Assembly: GCF_009674565.1 (NCBI RefSeq)
Contig: NZ_WKJL01000001.1
Span: forward strand, 62,001 to 126,000
Origin: Duganella aquatilis
Lineage (GTDB): Bacteria; Pseudomonadota; Gammaproteobacteria; Burkholderiales; Burkholderiaceae_D
Direction of reading: 5' to 3'
Length of the DNA: 64,000 nt
Part shown: positions 1 to 7,303 of the stretch, piece by piece
Layout: each line of letters begins with the position of its first letter
Position numbering within the stretch: the stretch's first letter is position 1
Made by a program: the position numbers and the translations under genes
The notes under the pieces: generated by a model
The model's input: only the letters and a program-made list of their open reading frames with translations
Told to the model about the DNA's origin: nothing
Database searches by the model: none

Positions 1-442
1 CGGCATCCCGTTCTTTGCGCCGGACTTCTTCCGCCAGGTACGCATCCGCAACCCGCTGAAAATCAAGCAGCTGCACAAAGGCTTGCAGCAGCTGGGCGAA
101 GAGGGCGCGGTGCAGGTCTTCAAGCCGGTGCAAGGTGGCGAGCTGGTGCTGGGCGCGGTCGGCGTGCTGCAGTTTGAAGTGGTGGCCAGCCGTCTGCTGA
201 ACGAATACGGCGTCGATGCGGTATTCGAAGGCACCAGCATCAGCAGCGCACGCTGGGTATCGAGCGACGACAAGAAAGCCCTGTCCGACTTCGAGGACCA
301 ACTCGGCCACAACGTCGCCTACGACGCCGCCGGCAACCTGGCCTACCTGGCCACCTCGGGCGTCAACCTGCGCCTGACGCAGGAACGCTGGCCGAAACTG
401 CAATTCCACGCCACCCGCGAGCACTCGGCCAAGCTCGTCTAA
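1..442 (+). CDS. prfC: Peptide chain release factor 3 (RF3), C-terminal part
   Basis: The frame is open from base 2 to a TAA at 440-442, so the gene enters from the left edge and only about the last 146 residues are present. RF3 is the GTPase that recycles RF1 and RF2 from the ribosome after termination. The residues seen (GIPFFAPDFFRQVRIRNP, then LHKGLQQLGEEGAVQVF and GAVGVLQFEVV) match the C-terminal EF-G-like domains III of RF3. The GTPase domain lies outside the window. The gene is followed at once by a large inverted repeat and then the convergent xth gene. Confidence 0.93.
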   Translation, partial: GIPFFAPDFFRQVRIRNPLKIKQLHKGLQQLGEEGAVQVFKPVQGGELVLGAVGVLQFEVVASRLLNEYGVDAVFEGTSISSARWVSSDDKKALSDFEDQLGHNVAYDAAGNLAYLATSGVNLRLTQERWPKLQFHATREHSAKLV

Positions 443-445
443 AAC

Positions 446-533
446 CCGGGGTCAGTTCTGCCAATCGCACACGGCCTCTACCGTAGCAGCCGCTACGGTA
501 GAGGCCGTGTGCGATTGGCAGAACTGACCCCGG
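446..533. repeat. Perfect 42-bp inverted repeat with 4-base loop
   Basis: Bases 446-487 and 492-533 are exact reverse complements, with AGCC as the loop (488-491). The arms begin CCGGGGTCAGTTCTGCC and end CCGTAGC. It fills the whole gap between two convergent genes: three bases after the prfC stop and one base before the xth stop. There is no run of T on either side, so it is not a textbook Rho-independent terminator, but a 42-bp hairpin could stop or stabilise both transcripts. It may be a dispersed REP-type element; I found no second full copy in this window. Confidence 0.9.
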
Positions 534-534
534 A

Positions 535-1320
535 TTAGCTGATCTTTTTCAGATCCAGCTCGACCCAGGTTGGCGCATGGTCGCTGGGCTTCTTGCGGCC
601 GCGCACGTCGCGGTCGACTTCGGCGGCTGTCAGCGCCGGCGCCAGCGCAGGACTGAGCAGCAGGTGGTCGATGCGCAGGCCGGCGTCGCGGCCGTAGGCA
701 TTGCGGAAATAATCCCAGAACGTATAAATCTTTTCTCCCGGATGCATGGTGCGTAACGCATCGGTCCAGCCTTGCGCGAGCAGCTTGTGATAGGCCGCGC
801 GCACCTCGGGACGGAATAAGGCGTCATCCACCCAGCGCTCAGGCTTATACACATCCAGCTCGGTCGGCATGACGTTGAAATCCCCCGCCAATATTACCGG
901 CGCGCCGCTGTCCAATAATTTGGCGGCGTGCGTATGCAAACGATCAAACCATTTGAGCTTGTAATCGAATTTGGGGCCGGGCGCAGGATTGCCATTTGGC
1001 AGATATAATCCGCCGATTAATATGCCGTCGACTATCGCCTCAATATACCGGCTTTGAATGTCGTCCGCATCGCCCGGCAGTCCGCGGCCGGTTTCAATCG
1101 GCTTCTGGCCGCGCGCCAATATGGCCACGCCATTCCAGCTTTTCTGACCGTGCCAAATGGCTTGATAACCGGCGTCGTTAATCGCGGCTTCGGGGAATTT
1201 CTCCTGCGGCGCTTTTAATTCCTGCAAGCAGACGACATCCGGTTTGGTCTCATTGAGCCATTGCAGCAGGGCGGGGAGACGGGCGCCGATGCCATTGACG
1301 TTGAAGGTAGCGATTCTCAT
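535..1320 (-). CDS. xth: Exodeoxyribonuclease III
   Basis: A 261-residue member of the exonuclease-endonuclease-phosphatase family, the AP endonuclease and 3'-5' exonuclease of base-excision repair. The family landmarks are in order: FNVNGI at the N-terminus, LQELK with the metal-binding Glu near residue 34, AGDFNV (catalytic Asp and Asn near 150) and the C-terminal SDHAP with the catalytic Asp-His. Length is normal for the Xth group. It converges on prfC across the inverted repeat and has a 170-bp upstream gap shared with the divergent GntR gene. Confidence 0.95.
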   Translation of the reverse strand: MRIATFNVNGIGARLPALLQWLNETKPDVVCLQELKAPQEKFPEAAINDAGYQAIWHGQKSWNGVAILARGQKPIETGRGLPGDADDIQSRYIEAIVDGILIGGLYLPNGNPAPGPKFDYKLKWFDRLHTHAAKLLDSGAPVILAGDFNVMPTELDVYKPERWVDDALFRPEVRAAYHKLLAQGWTDALRTMHPGEKIYTFWDYFRNAYGRDAGLRIDHLLLSPALAPALTAAEVDRDVRGRKKPSDHAPTWVELDLKKIS

Positions 1321-1439
1321 GCTTGCAGTATAAGTAGTTTGCCCGCCCCGCGCACGTTCGACAGCGCACGCAACCCCGTGCAGTCAAGCCAACACTTGGC
1401 ACGTTCCCGCCAACTCCTGGCGGGAAATGAAAACACTGC

Positions 1440-1468
1440 TTGACAAGGTCATGGATGATGTTTACTGT
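1440..1468 (+). promoter_or_regulatory. Promoter of the GntR-ABC operon
   Basis: TTGACA at 1440-1445, a 17-base spacer and TACTGT at 1463-1468. The -35 is perfect and the -10 is weak, as expected for a regulated promoter. The -10 overlaps the left arm of an inverted repeat that is a likely operator. Confidence 0.55.
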
Positions 1469-1485
1469 ATTAATCAACTAATACA
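1466..1485. promoter_or_regulatory. Probable operator of the YtrA-type regulator
   Basis: TGTATTA (1466-1472), a six-base spacer and TAATACA (1479-1485) form a perfect 7-bp inverted repeat covering the -10 and probable start of transcription, six bases before the first ATG of the regulator. YtrA-type GntR proteins commonly bind such sites and repress their own operons; autoregulation here is inference. Confidence 0.55.
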
Positions 1486-1490
1486 CCAAT

Positions 1491-1886
1491 ATGACTTCCA
1501 TGGCTGCGCATACGGCTTCATTGTTCTCCATAGCGACCGGCTCGTCCGATCCTATTTATCGCCAGTTAATCGAGCAGGTGCGGCGCTTAATTGCTGCTGC
1601 CGCCTTAAAACCCGGCGATGTATTGCCGTCGGTTCGCGAAGTGGCATTGGCTTTGGCGGTCAATCCCATGACGGTTTCCAAGGCTTATAACATGCTGGAA
1701 ACGGAAGGGCTATTAACACGGGCACGCGGCGTCGGCATGCTGGTGGCCGACGGCGAAAAGCCGCAAGGAAAAGAAAATCTGTTAAGACCCACGCTGGAAC
1801 GCGCCGCCGCCGAAGCCCGCCAATTGGGACTGGATGATGAAGCTGTTTTAAAACTATTTAAGAATATTCTTGGAGAAAATAAATGA
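1491..1886 (+). CDS. GntR family (YtrA subfamily) transcriptional regulator
   Basis: A 131-residue protein with an N-terminal winged helix (about residues 20-90; PSVREVALALAVNPMTVSKA and YNMLETEGLL) and only a short C-terminal helical tail. This short architecture marks the YtrA subfamily, whose members usually sit in front of ABC transporter genes and repress them. The stop overlaps the ATG of the ABC ATPase gene (ATGA), supporting an operon. ATG at 1491 was chosen; ATG at 1500 is possible. Neither has a clear Shine-Dalgarno sequence. The effector is unknown. Confidence 0.88.
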   Translation: MTSMAAHTASLFSIATGSSDPIYRQLIEQVRRLIAAAALKPGDVLPSVREVALALAVNPMTVSKAYNMLETEGLLTRARGVGMLVADGEKPQGKENLLRPTLERAAAEARQLGLDDEAVLKLFKNILGENK

Positions 1887-2602
1887 AGCCTAATGTCGTC
1901 GAGATCGCCAATTTACATAAAAACTTCGGCAAGCAGCAGGTGTTGCAGGGCGTGAATTGGTCGATTGAGCAGGGCAAGGTCATTGGTTTATTAGGCCGGA
2001 ATGGCGCCGGCAAATCGACGCTGCTGGAATGCCTGCTGGGCCTGCGCGACGTCGACGGCGGCAGCAGCACGCTGTTCGGCCAGCCGGCAACGGCGCTGAA
2101 CGACGAAGTCCGCGCCCGGATCGGCTACGTGCCGCAGAAATCCGATTTGTTCGAATGGTTGACGCCCTTGCAACTATTGGACTATTTCAAGGCGCTCTAT
2201 CCGCGCTGGAATCAGGTCAAGGTCGATGGCCTGTTGCAGCGCTGGGGCTTCCACGGCGACGCCGCCCGCAAGCAGATCAGCACCCTATCCGGCGGCGAAC
2301 GGCAGCGCCTGTCCATCATCCGCGCGCTGGCCCACGATCCCCAATTGCTGGTGCTCGACGAGCCGGTCGCCAGCCTGGACCCGGTCGGCCGCCGCGATTT
2401 TCTGCAGGAACTGATCAACGACGTCATCGAGCGCGACACCACGGTGATTTTCTCCACCCACATCCTGTCCGACCTGGAACGGGTGGCGCTGGACGTGGCT
2501 TTCCTGCAGGGCAGCAAAATCGTCCTGCAAGGTGCGCTGGATGAATTGCTGGAAGGAAAGAATCTCAGCCTGGAAGACTTGTTTGTCGAGGTGACCAAGT
2601 GA
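1883..2602 (+). CDS. ABC transporter ATP-binding protein
   Basis: A 239-residue ATPase with Walker A GRNGAGKST (about residue 38), signature LSGGERQR and Walker B LLVLDEPVASLD, followed by the His-loop FSTHILSDLERV. It resembles the CcmA/YtrB-type exporters found beside YtrA regulators. It overlaps the regulator upstream by four bases and the membrane gene downstream by GTGA. Substrate unknown; stress by cell-wall agents or peptides is a usual theme for such operons but nothing here proves it. Confidence 0.92.
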   Translation: MKPNVVEIANLHKNFGKQQVLQGVNWSIEQGKVIGLLGRNGAGKSTLLECLLGLRDVDGGSSTLFGQPATALNDEVRARIGYVPQKSDLFEWLTPLQLLDYFKALYPRWNQVKVDGLLQRWGFHGDAARKQISTLSGGERQRLSIIRALAHDPQLLVLDEPVASLDPVGRRDFLQELINDVIERDTTVIFSTHILSDLERVALDVAFLQGSKIVLQGALDELLEGKNLSLEDLFVEVTK

Positions 2603-4023
2603 ACGCCGCCGTCCGTCGTGGCTATGGCCAGCTGCTGGCGCAGGTGCTCAATGACGTGGGCAGCTACCGCTCCATGAAGCGCATGAGTCTGGCGCTTCTC
2701 GGCACCGAGGGGTTTCTGTTCATCATGCACAACACTGCACGTTTTAGCCCCTACAAGCTGCTGATGCTGTGCGTGCTGTGGGGCATGTGCCAGATGTGGT
2801 GCGGCGCTTTCGTCCGCAGCGCCATCAAGCAGAACCGGCCGGAACTCTCCGGCCTGGTACCGCAGCTGCGCCAGCGCCTGATCCGGCTGACAGCCGCGCT
2901 GTATGCCGCCAACACGCTGGTGTTTGCCGTGATTGCGCATTTCGCTTTCGGCCATGGCGGTTACGGCCTGCTGGCCGCCACCCTGGTCACCACGGTGGCC
3001 ATCCTGACGCAGCGGTTCAACATGCTGGCCTGGGGGATGGCGTTGCTGATTCCCTTCGGCGTGCAGTTTGCCTTCAACACCTTGAAGGGACTGATCGATG
3101 TCTTGAACGAACCGCTGGTGACCGCCGCCGGCATGCTGCTGCTCCTGCCGCTGATCGGCTGGGGGCTGTTCCAGCTGCTGCCCCGGGGCGGCGACCGGCA
3201 CTGGGCCTGGTATCACCACTTTTCGAAATGCCAGGCGGCGCTGCACGGCAACGCGCCGCCGTCGTCCGCCGTGCAGTTGCCGACGCGCTGGCAGCAGCTG
3301 TTGCGCACCTTTTACGGCGTCGCGCTGCGGCGCGACAGCCGCGCCGGCACCCAGCCTGAACGCATGTTGATGCATGTTCTGGGCCCGGCAGCGCATGGCG
3401 GCAGCAACCTCATCTTTTTGCTGGCGGCGACGGTGCTGGCGTTGCTGCCGTCGGCATATGCGATGATTGATGGCGACGACAAGATTGTGCTGCCGTGGAC
3501 CGGGATGATCTTGTTGGGCGTGGCGGGCATGTACGTGACGAGCGTCGCCGACAGCATCACCCGCCACGGCGCCGAACAGCGCCTGTATCTGATGACGCCC
3601 GGCGCGCCCGCCGGCGCCCGCATCAATCGTCTGCTGGGGCGGACGCTGCTGCGCCGCTTCCTGGGCGTCTGGCTGGCTTCGGTGGCTTGCGTCACCTGCC
3701 TGGATTCCTTCATGCTGGGCCACTTGGCCTTGCGCGGCATTAACTTCGCCATCGCCATGGCCTTCCTCTGGAGCGCGGTCTCACTGCTGGACAACTACGC
3801 CGTCAAGCGTCCGCATGCGGGCGGTCTCAACCGGAGCCTGCTGCTGATGTTGATCGTGCTGGGCTTTCTGGTCGCGATGGTGTTGAACCGGATTCAATCC
3901 ACCTTCCCGTGGTACCAGGCGGGATGCCTGCTGGGCATCGGCGCCGTCATCCGCGTGGCGCTGGCCTGGCGCAAGCTGATGGCTTTGCCGCCGGTGCTGC
4001 CGGCCGGACGGTTGGCGGTCTAG
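2599..4023 (+). CDS. Membrane protein, probable ABC transporter permease partner
   Basis: A 474-residue protein with many hydrophobic segments (for example around residues 28-60, 103-135, 150-190, 270-310 and 380-460) and two basic loops. I do not recognise a named family; its place directly behind the ATPase, with a GTG start inside the ATPase stop (GTGA), makes a permease role likely. A cytoplasmic loop near residues 200-260 separates two membrane blocks. The TAG stop at 4021-4023 interlocks with the stop of the convergent gene. Confidence 0.75.
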   Translation: MNAAVRRGYGQLLAQVLNDVGSYRSMKRMSLALLGTEGFLFIMHNTARFSPYKLLMLCVLWGMCQMWCGAFVRSAIKQNRPELSGLVPQLRQRLIRLTAALYAANTLVFAVIAHFAFGHGGYGLLAATLVTTVAILTQRFNMLAWGMALLIPFGVQFAFNTLKGLIDVLNEPLVTAAGMLLLLPLIGWGLFQLLPRGGDRHWAWYHHFSKCQAALHGNAPPSSAVQLPTRWQQLLRTFYGVALRRDSRAGTQPERMLMHVLGPAAHGGSNLIFLLAATVLALLPSAYAMIDGDDKIVLPWTGMILLGVAGMYVTSVADSITRHGAEQRLYLMTPGAPAGARINRLLGRTLLRRFLGVWLASVACVTCLDSFMLGHLALRGINFAIAMAFLWSAVSLLDNYAVKRPHAGGLNRSLLLMLIVLGFLVAMVLNRIQSTFPWYQAGCLLGIGAVIRVALAWRKLMALPPVLPAGRLAV

Positions 4024-4355
4024 TCGCGCTTGCCCAGCCACAGCACATCCAGCAGCGCGCCGATCCAGCCGACCAGCAGCACGGCCGCCGCCAGGTTGGT
4101 GGCGGCGTTGTCGATGCCGGCCGCGTGGACGCGTTGCAGGATGACGATCGGATCGAGCGCCAGCTTGCCGCTGTCGAGTTCGTCCTGCAATTGATACACC
4201 AGGTGCAGCATGGTGCTCAGCAAGTACAGCGCGGCGGCAGCGGTCGGCAGCAGGAACAGCATGCCGCGCCCGGTGCGGCGCGGCCGCAATGCCAGGTGAC
4301 CCAGTCCGGGAAACAGCAAAGCGGAAATGAGGGCTGCCTTGATCGATGCTTTCAT
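4020..4355 (-). CDS. Small membrane protein of unknown function
   Basis: A 111-residue protein with an N-terminal hydrophobic stretch containing LFPGLGHLALR, a second segment (MLFLLPTAAAALYLLSTML) and a C-terminal one (AAVLLVGWIGALLDVLWLG). The FPGLGHL element recalls small TM2-like membrane proteins but I do not assign a function. A good Shine-Dalgarno (AGGAGCAAC before ATG) supports the start. It is convergent with the ABC membrane gene, and their stop codons overlap in the sequence CTAG. Confidence 0.75.
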   Translation of the reverse strand: MKASIKAALISALLFPGLGHLALRPRRTGRGMLFLLPTAAAALYLLSTMLHLVYQLQDELDSGKLALDPIVILQRVHAAGIDNAATNLAAAVLLVGWIGALLDVLWLGKRD

Positions 4356-4576
4356 GTTGCTCCTGTTGTTACTTTGTGCGGATTGACCGAGCGCAAGATT
4401 GCCTTGCGGCAGCCAGCGTAGATTACAGGTTCTAGCTGCCGGGGGACATCATGCGTGCTTGGATCATAATCGCTTTGCCGACGCGCTGCATAGCGCGGCT
4501 CCATCAGGACCTGCTGAAAGCGCCGTACGCCGGCATCCGCTCACGCTGAGCCGCCGTGCTGCACCTACTCCAACAT

Positions 4577-6208
4577 ATGCTCAGCAAGCTGCGCATCGGG
4601 CCAAAGCTGCTGCTGGCGCCGGGCGTGGTGCTGATCCTGCTGACCGTGCTGTCGGCCGGCGCCTACCTTGGCCTGCTGCGGCAGAACCAGTCGCTCGACA
4701 ACATTGTGCAGCAGCGCGCCGTGCGGCTGAAGGCGGCGGCCGACCTGGTCGCCAGCGCGCACAAGGCGCATACCGAAATCTATCAGCTGCTGACCTGGAT
4801 CAGCGGCAGCTTCTCCGCGCCGCGCGTCGATGCGCTGGTGCGCGACCTGCATGTGCGCCACGCGGCGCTGGACCGCCAGTTCGCGCAGCTGGAAATGGCG
4901 ACGCAATCGAGTCCGGCCGAGCGGCGCTTCGTGGTGCAGTCGCAGGCCGCGCATGCGGTGTACGTCAAGGCGATGGAAGACGTGATCGAACTGGCCATGG
5001 CCGACCAGTCGATCGCCGCCAACGCCATGGCCAAGGCCGAGCGGGCGTTCGACGTGGTGGCGCTGCGGCTGGAGGAACTGGCCAGACTGGAACAGTCGCT
5101 GAGCGAACGCGCCTACGCCGATGCGGAGAGCGACTTCCGCATCCTGTCGACCTGGATGCCGATCATCGTGGCCCTGTCGATCGCGCTGTCGCTGCTGGTG
5201 ACGATGGCCGTGCGCAACGCCATGCTGAAGGACGTGCGCGAGATCGGCGCGGCGGCGGTGGATCTGGCCGAAGGCAACCTGACGGTGCGCCAGCGCGTCT
5301 ACGGCAAGGACGAAATCGCCGACACCTCGCGCGCGCTGGACACCAGCATCCGCAACCTGAACACCACCTTGAAGACCATCCTGGCGTCGGCGCAGTCGAT
5401 CGACCGCGCCTCGCGCGATATCGCCCAGGGCAATTCGGCGCTGACGCGGCGCAGCTACACGCAGGCCGGCACGCTGGAGGAAGCCGGCGGCGTGGCGCGT
5501 CAACTTGGCGCGCAGGTGTCGGAAGCCGCCACGCACGCCGCACTGGCAGGTCAGCTGGCGCAATGCGCCAACAGCTTTGCGGCGCGCGGCGGCAACGTGG
5601 TGCAGCGGCTGGTGGTCACCATGGCGTCGATTCGCGGCAGCTCGCGGCGGGTGGTGGAAATCGTCGGCGTCATCGACGGCCTGGCGGTGCAGACGCATAT
5701 GCTGGCCTTGAGTGCGGCGGTGGAGGCGGCGCGCGCGGGCGAACAGGGGCAGGGCTTCGCCGTGGTCGCGGGCGAGGTGCGCACGCTGGCCCAGCGCTCG
5801 ACGTCGGCGGCGCAGGAAATCCGGCTGCTGATGGAGGAATCGGCGGCCCACATCGACAGCGGCGCGCGTTCGGTGGAGGAAGCCGGCGGCAGCATCACGG
5901 AGCTTGTCTCGACCGTGCGCCGGGTGGGCGACATCATCGGCCAGATCGGCGACGCCAGCGCGCAGCAGGCGCAGGGCGTGCTCGGCGTGCAGCAGGCGAT
6001 CGTCAGCCTGGATCAGGTCACGCAGCAGAATCTGGCGCTGGTGCAGCAGGCTGCTGCCGCCGCCAGCAGTTTGCAGCGGCAGGCGCTGTATCTGTCGCAG
6101 GCGGTGGCCATCTTCAAGCTGGACGAAGGCGCGGAGCCGCCGGACGCCAGCCGTCCCGCCGGCAGCCCGCGCGTGGTGCGATTGCGACTGGCCTCGGTGC
6201 GCAGTTAG
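4577..6208 (+). CDS. Methyl-accepting chemotaxis protein with divergent signalling tip
   Basis: A 543-residue chemoreceptor from ATG 4577 (MLSKLRIGPKLLLAPG, a usual start for this family in Oxalobacteraceae); a GTG at 4556 would add seven residues. TM1 lies near residues 10-32, a periplasmic helical domain follows, TM2 is near 193-215, then HAMP and a long cytoplasmic coiled coil. The tip keeps [19 protein letters not shown], but the run just before it reads LAVQTHMLALSA where the canonical sequence is [12 protein letters not shown]. The first methylation region is also unusual (TRRSYTQAGTLEEAGG). It has no C-terminal CheR-binding pentapeptide. Coupling to CheA may be altered. Confidence 0.9.
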   Translation: MLSKLRIGPKLLLAPGVVLILLTVLSAGAYLGLLRQNQSLDNIVQQRAVRLKAAADLVASAHKAHTEIYQLLTWISGSFSAPRVDALVRDLHVRHAALDRQFAQLEMATQSSPAERRFVVQSQAAHAVYVKAMEDVIELAMADQSIAANAMAKAERAFDVVALRLEELARLEQSLSERAYADAESDFRILSTWMPIIVALSIALSLLVTMAVRNAMLKDVREIGAAAVDLAEGNLTVRQRVYGKDEIADTSRALDTSIRNLNTTLKTILASAQSIDRASRDIAQGNSALTRRSYTQAGTLEEAGGVARQLGAQVSEAATHAALAGQLAQCANSFAARGGNVVQRLVVTMASIRGSSRRVVEIVGVIDGLAVQTHMLALSAAVEAARAGEQGQGFAVVAGEVRTLAQRSTSAAQEIRLLMEESAAHIDSGARSVEEAGGSITELVSTVRRVGDIIGQIGDASAQQAQGVLGVQQAIVSLDQVTQQNLALVQQAAAAASSLQRQALYLSQAVAIFKLDEGAEPPDASRPAGSPRVVRLRLASVRS

Positions 6209-6612
6209 GCGGCGCGCCAGCGGTCGCCGGGCTGGCGGATGTAGCGGGCGACAACGTACTGCCACGGCATGGCCAGCGGGATGATGATGGCGACCATGCA
6301 TTCCATCGCGGTGCCCATGATGCTGTCGTCCATCGCGCCGCTTTGCCAGGCGGGCAGGGCGACGATCAGCAGCCAGATCGACTTCCACGCCAGTTCCCAG
6401 AACAGCACCGGCAGCATCTGCAGCGGATAGCGGATGCCGATCACGCACAGCAGGCTGAAGGCGGCCAGCATGCACTTCACCACGCCCTGCGACAGGCCCC
6501 ACGGCTCGGCGTGCTGGATCACGCTCGGCCACACCACCAGCGCCAGTCCCAGCGCAATAATCAAATATACGGCTCTCAGCGAATACAGGCGAAACAGCGA
6601 CACTTGCGGCAT
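6205..6612 (-). CDS. Small integral membrane protein, unknown function
   Basis: A 135-residue protein with about four hydrophobic segments (VYLIIALGLALVVW; CMLAAFSLLCVIGIRY; MLPVLFWELAWKSIWLLIV; AMECMVAIIIPLAMPW). No family recognised. A Shine-Dalgarno (GAGGAGCATCACC before ATG) supports the start. It is the last gene of a three-gene run behind the ArsR-type regulator. Its stop overlaps the stop of the convergent chemoreceptor in the sequence TTAG. Confidence 0.75.
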   Translation of the reverse strand: MPQVSLFRLYSLRAVYLIIALGLALVVWPSVIQHAEPWGLSQGVVKCMLAAFSLLCVIGIRYPLQMLPVLFWELAWKSIWLLIVALPAWQSGAMDDSIMGTAMECMVAIIIPLAMPWQYVVARYIRQPGDRWRAA

Positions 6613-6638
6613 GGTGATGCTCCTCGGTGTGGGTGGAG

Positions 6639-6875
6639 TTACTCGACTTGCTTCAGTATGGTCTCGATGGCGGCGATGCGCGCCTTCAGGTCGGCCAGCG
6701 CGGCGGCGTTTTGCTCCTGCACGGCGACGGCGCGTTCCGCCAGCAGGCGGTAGGCCTCGTTGCCCTCGGCCTCCAGCTGCGCCTTCCTGATGGCGGTGCG
6801 CGAGCGCAGGAAGAAGATCAGGAAGATGGTCCCCAGCGGCATCAGCAGGGTAAGCAGGTAAATATTTTCGGACAT
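6639..6875 (-). CDS. Small membrane-anchored coiled-coil protein
   Basis: A 78-residue protein with one N-terminal membrane helix (LLTLLMPLGTIFLIFFL) followed by a charged, alanine- and glutamate-rich segment from about residue 28 to the end that looks like a coiled coil (VQEQNAAALADLKARIAAIE). It starts nine bases after the ArsR-type gene stops, with AGAGG upstream of the ATG. The arrangement suggests a regulated pair with the four-helix protein downstream. Function unknown. Confidence 0.72.
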   Translation of the reverse strand: MSENIYLLTLLMPLGTIFLIFFLRSRTAIRKAQLEAEGNEAYRLLAERAVAVQEQNAAALADLKARIAAIETILKQVE

Positions 6876-6884
6876 CGTAAGCCT

Positions 6885-7211
6885 CTACTTTTCAGGATTG
6901 GTGGTCAGGGTACGTACTGCTTCGGCGATCATGGCCGGGGTGAGGTCGATGGCGAACGGCGCGGCCTCGAAAAAATTCAGCGCCTTGCCGTCGGCCGACA
7001 GTTCCAGCTGGCTGGTGACCAGGCCCGCTTCTTCCAGCTTCTGCAAATGCAGGTGCAGCAAGGGGCGGCTGATATTCAACTCGCGCGCCAGCTGGCTGAC
7101 GTAATTGCGTCCACCAGCCGCCAGCGCCGCCACCACCCGCAAGCGATGCGGATTGGACAGCGCCGAAAGCGCCGCCAGCAACTGATCGCCTGTGAGATGT
7201 TTAGATTTCAT
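6885..7211 (-). CDS. ArsR family winged-helix regulator
   Basis: A 108-residue winged-helix protein with the ArsR/SmtB core: ALSALSNPHRLRVVAALAAG, then YVSQLARELNISRPLLHLHL as the recognition region and LEEAGLV in the wing. The metal-binding CxC motif of ArsR and CadC is absent, so it probably senses something other than arsenic-type metals. The ATG at 7211 (MKSKHL) was chosen because a promoter -10 lies only six bases upstream; the frame stays open upstream, but that would run through the promoter. It heads a three-gene operon with two small membrane proteins. Confidence 0.85.
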   Translation of the reverse strand: MKSKHLTGDQLLAALSALSNPHRLRVVAALAAGGRNYVSQLARELNISRPLLHLHLQKLEEAGLVTSQLELSADGKALNFFEAAPFAIDLTPAMIAEAVRTLTTNPEK

Positions 7212-7217
7212 GTGTAA

Positions 7218-7246
7218 AGAATATCTGACAGGTGTAAGCGTGTCAA
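7218..7246 (-). promoter_or_regulatory. Promoter and operator of the ArsR operon, probably leaderless
   Basis: On the minus strand, TTGACA (7246-7241), a 17-base spacer and TATTCT (7223-7218). The ATG starts seven bases after the -10, where transcription itself is expected to begin, so the mRNA should have little or no leader. TGACA and TGTCA form an inverted repeat spanning the -35 and spacer (7245-7226), a likely binding site for the regulator. Confidence 0.6.
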
Positions 7247-7252
7247 ACGATT

Positions 7253-7288
7253 TGAATAAAAAAAAGCCCGGCACGCGGCCGGGCTTTT
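7253..7288 (-). terminator. Rho-independent terminator of gcvP
   Basis: AAAAGCCCGG (7262-7271) and CCGGGCTTTT (7279-7288) form a ten-bp stem. Read on the minus strand it is followed by a long T run (complement of the A-rich 7253-7265). It lies just after the gcvP stop and between gcvP and the ArsR promoter. Confidence 0.88.
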
Positions 7289-7303
7289 GCGGGCGAAACG
7301 AGA

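Noticed and set aside
2212..3723. Long minus-strand frame (503 codons) opposite the ABC ATPase and membrane protein
   Set aside because: Gln/Arg/Ala/His-rich composition typical of antisense reading of GC-rich DNA; both genes on the plus strand have clear motifs and overlapping starts.
4565..6532. 655-codon minus-strand frame opposite the chemoreceptor
   Set aside because: Arg/His/Gln-rich shadow with no domain; the plus strand encodes a recognisable chemoreceptor.
6885..7274. Longer start for the ArsR-type regulator (21 extra codons)
   Set aside because: The extension would be encoded upstream of and through the probable promoter, and does not resemble the family N-terminus.
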